From an uncultured Pelagibacteraceae bacterium (GTDB lineage Bacteria; Pseudomonadota; Alphaproteobacteria; Pelagibacterales; Pelagibacteraceae): DNA of 64,000 nt. Below the pieces are notes generated by a model. The model was not told the DNA's origin. It did no database searches and was given only the letters and a program-made list of their open reading frames with translations. Position numbers and translations under genes: made by a program. Shown piece by piece: positions 59,837-64,000 of the stretch (within the stretch, counting starts at the first letter, position 1; each line of letters begins with the position of its first letter). The stretch lies in the NCBI GenBank assembly GCA_902569405.1, contig CACFTX010000001.1:62001-126000 (forward strand). The letters run 5' to 3'.

Positions 59837-60420
59837 CATTAGTATCACCACTGCAACATGTTCACAAAAAAGGCATTTTTGGAGATTGCGAAGATAATAA
59901 CGCTAAAAATTTAATTAAAATTTCCGAAGTAAAAAATTTATTAATTTTTCAGATAGTGCAATATAAAAAATCAAATATTTCTTTAAAAGATATAAAGATT
60001 GATGAGCTTAATTTAAACAACGAAGCGCCTAAAGTGACTTTTAACAATGAAACAAGAATTTTATGGATTAGCCCCAATAATTGGTTGCTAACTTCTAAAA
60101 AACAAGAATTGCGAGCAAATATAAATCAGATATTTAATGAAACTGATTTTGCAATAACTGACCTATCACACTCACGAGCGGTAATTGAATTAGAGGGAGA
60201 AAACACAAAAGAAGTGCTAAAAAAAGGTTGTCCATTTAATTTTAATGAATTAAATAAAAATACTTGCATTAACTCTGTATTTAATGGAATTACAATTACA
60301 ATTGATATGATGGATGATTCTCCAAATAAAGTAAGATTGTATGTACTTAGAAGTTTTGGAGAGTCTTTGTATCACTCCATTACTGATGCTTGCTTAGAAT
60401 TTGGTTATAAAAATATTTAA
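59833..60420 (+). CDS. soxG: Sarcosine oxidase subunit gamma
   Basis: Position after soxA with 4-bp overlap; WISPNNWLLTSKKQE...AITDLSHSRAVIELEGENTKEVLKKGCPFNF. Confidence 0.88.
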   Translation: MTLVSPLQHVHKKGIFGDCEDNNAKNLIKISEVKNLLIFQIVQYKKSNISLKDIKIDELNLNNEAPKVTFNNETRILWISPNNWLLTSKKQELRANINQIFNETDFAITDLSHSRAVIELEGENTKEVLKKGCPFNFNELNKNTCINSVFNGITITIDMMDDSPNKVRLYVLRSFGESLYHSITDACLEFGYKNI

Positions 60421-60517
60421 TTCTACTACAAGTTTAATTTTCAAAACTGTTAGCAAATTCAAAAACATTATTGTCTTAAATTTTAATTCTCTATAATAAA
60501 AACCAGGAGGCGAATCG

Positions 60518-60886
60518 TTGAAAATAAAAAAAATAATTTTGTTTTTATTTAGTTTTATAGCTTTAAATGGCTGCGTTGAAACGACTGCGTTTTTGGGCCC
60601 CGCTATAACCATTGGTAACTCAGGTAATGTTTATCAAGCTAGTATATCTTATGCATCTAATAATATTCTTTATAAAACTACAGGTAAATCGGCAATTGAA
60701 CACGTTACTTCATTTTTAGACCCTGATAACGAGTTTGAAGGTAATTTAAACCTTATTTTAAAAGATAATGTGGAGGATGTTAAAGAAGTTTTAAAAAAGC
60801 CTAATAAAAAAATACTTCTCAAAGCTGAAAAAAAAATTGAACCTGTTTCAGAACCAATCTTAGAAGATCAATTTATACTTTTTTAA
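60518..60886 (+). CDS. Small putative lipoprotein (TTG start)
   Basis: Signal peptide/lipobox LFLFSFIALNGC; strong SD aggagg at 60504-60509. Confidence 0.65.
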   Translation: MKIKKIILFLFSFIALNGCVETTAFLGPAITIGNSGNVYQASISYASNNILYKTTGKSAIEHVTSFLDPDNEFEGNLNLILKDNVEDVKEVLKKPNKKILLKAEKKIEPVSEPILEDQFILF

Positions 60887-60899
60887 TAATTTAATAGAA

Positions 60900-61361
60900 T
60901 CAATTATTAACAAATAAACTCATGTATACAGAATTAATATCTTTTTTATAGTGTGCAAAGGGTTCACATGTTTTAAATCCACACAGATTAAATAAATCCC
61001 TAGCTGGTTTAAAAAAATTACCAGCACCTGTTTCTAAACTTATTTTTTTTATATTTAGTTTTTTGGCCTCCTCTATAAGATGTTTAATAATTTTTATACC
61101 ATTTCCTTTTTTTCTAAATTTATCAGCAATTCTTATAGATTTAAATTCACCATGATCCTTATCTAAAAATTTTAGAGCGCCACATCCTATAAGCTCATTT
61201 TTTTCCCATAAGCTCCAAAATTTTATCGAGGGATCTTTTAAACCTTCTATGTTTAAAACGTGTGTACTTCCTTCAGGTGAGACTGATCTTAATTCGATAA
61301 AATGTTTATTTAATAGTTTGTCTACTTCCTTGTTATCAAAATTTCCTTCTATAGATTTCAT
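60900..61361 (-). CDS. GNAT family N-acetyltransferase
   Basis: GCGALKFLDKDHGEFKSIRIADKFRKKGNGIKIIKHLIEEAKK. Confidence 0.9.
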   Translation of the reverse strand: MKSIEGNFDNKEVDKLLNKHFIELRSVSPEGSTHVLNIEGLKDPSIKFWSLWEKNELIGCGALKFLDKDHGEFKSIRIADKFRKKGNGIKIIKHLIEEAKKLNIKKISLETGAGNFFKPARDLFNLCGFKTCEPFAHYKKDINSVYMSLFVNN

Positions 61362-62413
61362 TTTAAAATATCTTCAAGTTTTTCTATCTGTCCAATTTTA
61401 AAAATAATTGCATCATCTGGATGGTAACCGTACTGATTAGAGGAATTTTTAAATCTTTTTCCAGGTTCCATAATTGGTTCTAAAGATAAAACAACCGTTC
61501 CCCAATGCATTCCTAATACTTTTTTGCTTTTTAAATCTTGTCCTATATTAAGAGCTTCTTCAGGATTAGTGTGATAAATTGATTTATCTTTTTTAGGAGC
61601 CATAGGGTAAAAATTATATGCACCAATATTTATAAATGTTAAATCTATCGGGCCATATTTTTCGCCAAGTTCTTTATAAATACTTCCATAACCAGTATCA
61701 CATGCAAAGAAAAATTTTTTATTTTTGTACTCAATTAAGAAACTCCCCCATAAGGTTTTGTTAGTATCCCAAAGACTTCTTTTTGACCAGTGCACTGCAG
61801 GTACAAATGTTATTTTTACATCATTAACTTTTATTTTATCATACCAGTCTAGTTCTTTAACATCATTAAAGCCATTTCTTGTAAAGTATTTTCCAAGTTT
61901 TAAAGCAGTAGCAACTTTAGCTTTTTTATATGGAAATCTTTGTATTGTTCTTGTGCTAAGATGATCATAATGATTGTGTGTCAAAAGAAACAAATCAATA
62001 TTAGGCAACTCATTTAAATTTATAGCTGGATCAACAAATCTTTTAGGACCAAATACCAATGGTCCCATATTCTTCTCAAAGACTGGGTCAGTAATGATAG
62101 TTGTATTTCCTAATTTTATCAAAAATGTTGCATGACCAATCCATAGTATATAATCATTGTTTTTATTTTCTTGCAGAGATTTTATTACTTCATTTTTTTC
62201 AATCACATGATCTTGGGGAATAGTCATGTCTAGTTTCTTTTTCTCTTTGTTAAATATTTTGTAACTCCAATTAAATTTCATATCTCTTACTGGAGATCCT
62301 TCTGGATTTCTGAATGTGCCATCTTTTAAATGATGATAAGGTTTATTTTCCATAGAATTTATAATTGTACTGTAATTTGTTAGTATAAATATTATTATTA
62401 TAATTTTTGGCAC
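61358..62413 (-). CDS. MBL-fold metallohydrolase (NAPE-PLD/UlaG-like)
   Basis: IGHATFLIKLGNTTIITDPVF, LLTHNHYDHLS, VHWSKRSLWDTNKTLWGSF. Confidence 0.9.
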   Translation of the reverse strand: MPKIIIIIFILTNYSTIINSMENKPYHHLKDGTFRNPEGSPVRDMKFNWSYKIFNKEKKKLDMTIPQDHVIEKNEVIKSLQENKNNDYILWIGHATFLIKLGNTTIITDPVFEKNMGPLVFGPKRFVDPAINLNELPNIDLFLLTHNHYDHLSTRTIQRFPYKKAKVATALKLGKYFTRNGFNDVKELDWYDKIKVNDVKITFVPAVHWSKRSLWDTNKTLWGSFLIEYKNKKFFFACDTGYGSIYKELGEKYGPIDLTFINIGAYNFYPMAPKKDKSIYHTNPEEALNIGQDLKSKKVLGMHWGTVVLSLEPIMEPGKRFKNSSNQYGYHPDDAIIFKIGQIEKLEDILK

Positions 62414-62443
62414 ATGACTAATTACAAAATCTAGGATTGTATT

Positions 62444-63493
62444 TCAACATTTTTTCGTGACCGTGATGTGTCCCATTTTTCTTTTTTTTTTAATTTCATT
62501 TTTTAAATAATCGAAAAAAAATTCATTATCTTTAAATTTTTTTTTTCTATAAGAGTTGATATCATCACCTATTAAATTTTGCATTCTTGCATCATAAATT
62601 TTTTTAATTTTAATTTGTTCTAATCCACAAATTGCTCGTATATGATTTTCAAATTGACTTATGTTATGTGAATTAATTGTTAAGTGACCTGAATTGTGAA
62701 CCCTTGGGGCTATTTCATTAACATACAGGTTGTCATTTTTATCAATAAAATATTCAACACATAAAGTTCCTATGTAATCTAATTCTTCTGCAATTTTTAC
62801 AGCCCAGTCTTTTGATTTTTTTGAAATATTATTATTTATATCAGAAGGTATTTTTGAAAACTTTAAAATTTGATCTTCATGAATATTTTCTATTGGTTCA
62901 TAAATTTCATATCGTTCTTTACCAAATCTTGTGATAATTATAGAAATTTCCTTTTTTAAAATTATTAGTTTTTCTAAAATAAATTCATTTTTAAAATCTG
63001 GTCTTAGAGAGTCTAATTCTTTGCTTGAATTAATTTTATATTGTCCTTTTCCATCATAGCCTAATGTGCAAGTTTTCAATATTGCAGGCAATAAGTCAAT
63101 ATTTGATTTTAAGTCTTTATCATTTTTTACTGATACATATTTTGTAGTGTTGATATTAATTTTGTTTAAAAAATCTTTTTCACTTAATCTATTTTGCACT
63201 ATCCGGTTAATTTCTGGTTTTGGTAAAACTTTTTTACTTTCATTAATTTTTTTTAGAGTTTGATACGGAATGTTTTCAAATTCAAATGTTACTACATCTA
63301 CCTCATTTATGAATTCATTTATTTTTTTAGCATCGTCATAACTTCCAAATATAAATTCATCAGCAAAATTTTTTGCAGGTGAATTTATATCGTCAGAAAA
63401 TATAATTGTTTTAATATTTATTTTTTTTGCAGCAGCTGCCAACATGCTACCTAATTGCCCTCCACCAATTATTCCGACGACAGGATTAACCAT
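62444..63493 (-). CDS. purK: 5-(carboxyamino)imidazole ribonucleotide synthase
   Basis: VGIIGGGQLGSMLAAAAKKI, DVVTFEFENIP, TLGYDGKGQY, NEIAPRVHNSGHLTI. Confidence 0.95.
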   Translation of the reverse strand: MVNPVVGIIGGGQLGSMLAAAAKKINIKTIIFSDDINSPAKNFADEFIFGSYDDAKKINEFINEVDVVTFEFENIPYQTLKKINESKKVLPKPEINRIVQNRLSEKDFLNKININTTKYVSVKNDKDLKSNIDLLPAILKTCTLGYDGKGQYKINSSKELDSLRPDFKNEFILEKLIILKKEISIIITRFGKERYEIYEPIENIHEDQILKFSKIPSDINNNISKKSKDWAVKIAEELDYIGTLCVEYFIDKNDNLYVNEIAPRVHNSGHLTINSHNISQFENHIRAICGLEQIKIKKIYDARMQNLIGDDINSYRKKKFKDNEFFFDYLKNEIKKKRKMGHITVTKKC

Positions 63494-63494
63494 T

Positions 63495-63989
63495 TTAATT
63501 AGGTTTTTTTTTTACAGATTTTGTTTGTTTATTTCTCCAGAAATTTAAATTTTTTCTAGTAATTTTATCGCTGATTGAAATTATGGATGCAGCAAGCAAA
63601 CCCGCATTAATAGCTCCGTCTTTACCGATAGCAACTGTACCAACAGGAATTCCTTTGGGCATCTGGGCGATTGACAATAAACTATCAAGACCTTTTAGTT
63701 TTTTACTTTCTATTGGCACTCCAATAACAGGGATTCTGGTTAAAGCAGCTATCATTCCTGGCAGATGTGCCGAACCACCTGCACCAGCTATAATTACAGA
63801 AATATCATTTTTTTCTGCTGTTTTTGCAAATTTATACATTCTGTCCGGTGTTCTATGTGCAGATATTATTTTTGTTTCACATTTTATTCTAAGTCCTTTT
63901 AGGACTTTTTGACAAAGCCTCATTGTTAAATAATCAGACTGACTACCCATAACAATGGCTACTTTTGGTCTTTTTTTTTTATATGGCAT
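63495..63989 (-). CDS. purE: 5-(carboxyamino)imidazole ribonucleotide mutase
   Basis: [44 protein letters not shown]. Confidence 0.96.
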   Translation of the reverse strand: MPYKKKRPKVAIVMGSQSDYLTMRLCQKVLKGLRIKCETKIISAHRTPDRMYKFAKTAEKNDISVIIAGAGGSAHLPGMIAALTRIPVIGVPIESKKLKGLDSLLSIAQMPKGIPVGTVAIGKDGAINAGLLAASIISISDKITRKNLNFWRNKQTKSVKKKPN

Positions 63990-64000
63990 TTGTATCTTTT

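Noticed and set aside
63583-63912. 109-aa ORF opposite purE
   Set aside because: Antisense to a clear PurE reading frame; no motif.
1-64000. tRNA genes, CRISPR arrays, insertion sequences or prophage
   Set aside because: No cloverleaf-like sequence, spaced direct repeats, transposase, integrase or phage structural gene was seen on either strand.

Overview
AT-rich (roughly 30% GC by eye), gene-dense window with a chromosomal, SAR11/Pelagibacterales-like alphaproteobacterial character (taxonomy inferred from protein style, not tested). About 50 genes in short operons. No tRNA, rRNA, CRISPR, prophage or transposon was recognised. Main blocks: a TRAP transporter beside 5-oxoprolinase pxpABC; a CFA synthase/DUF1365/FAD oxidoreductase/DUF3833/SDR/TspO lipid block; agmatinase, ALDH and argE; acnA and a bamB-like gene; two GlnT-like ligases with the glxBCD (mgsABC-like) genes and amtB; a serine-cycle module mcl-mtkA-mtkB-ppc; a TMAO/TMA module (tdm, tmoX, tmoV, tmoW, tmm); glpK-gpsA; and fhs divergent from soxBDAG. 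The central ~35 kb (23.7-60.4 kb) reads as a methylated-amine/C1 island with both oxidation genes and C1-assimilation (serine-cycle) genes. The most interesting leads are: (1) a sigma70-like promoter in the tdm/tmoX intergenic region overlapped by a perfect 9-bp inverted repeat, plus a small MarR-like winged-helix gene abutting tdm that could be its regulator; (2) the mcl-mtkAB-ppc module; (3) very small membrane-protein ORFs next to amtB and tmoW, two of them missing from the supplied ORF track; (4) a signal-peptide MORN protein and an unknown membrane protein inside the TMAO transporter locus. All calls were made by reading the sequence, and no homology search was run.
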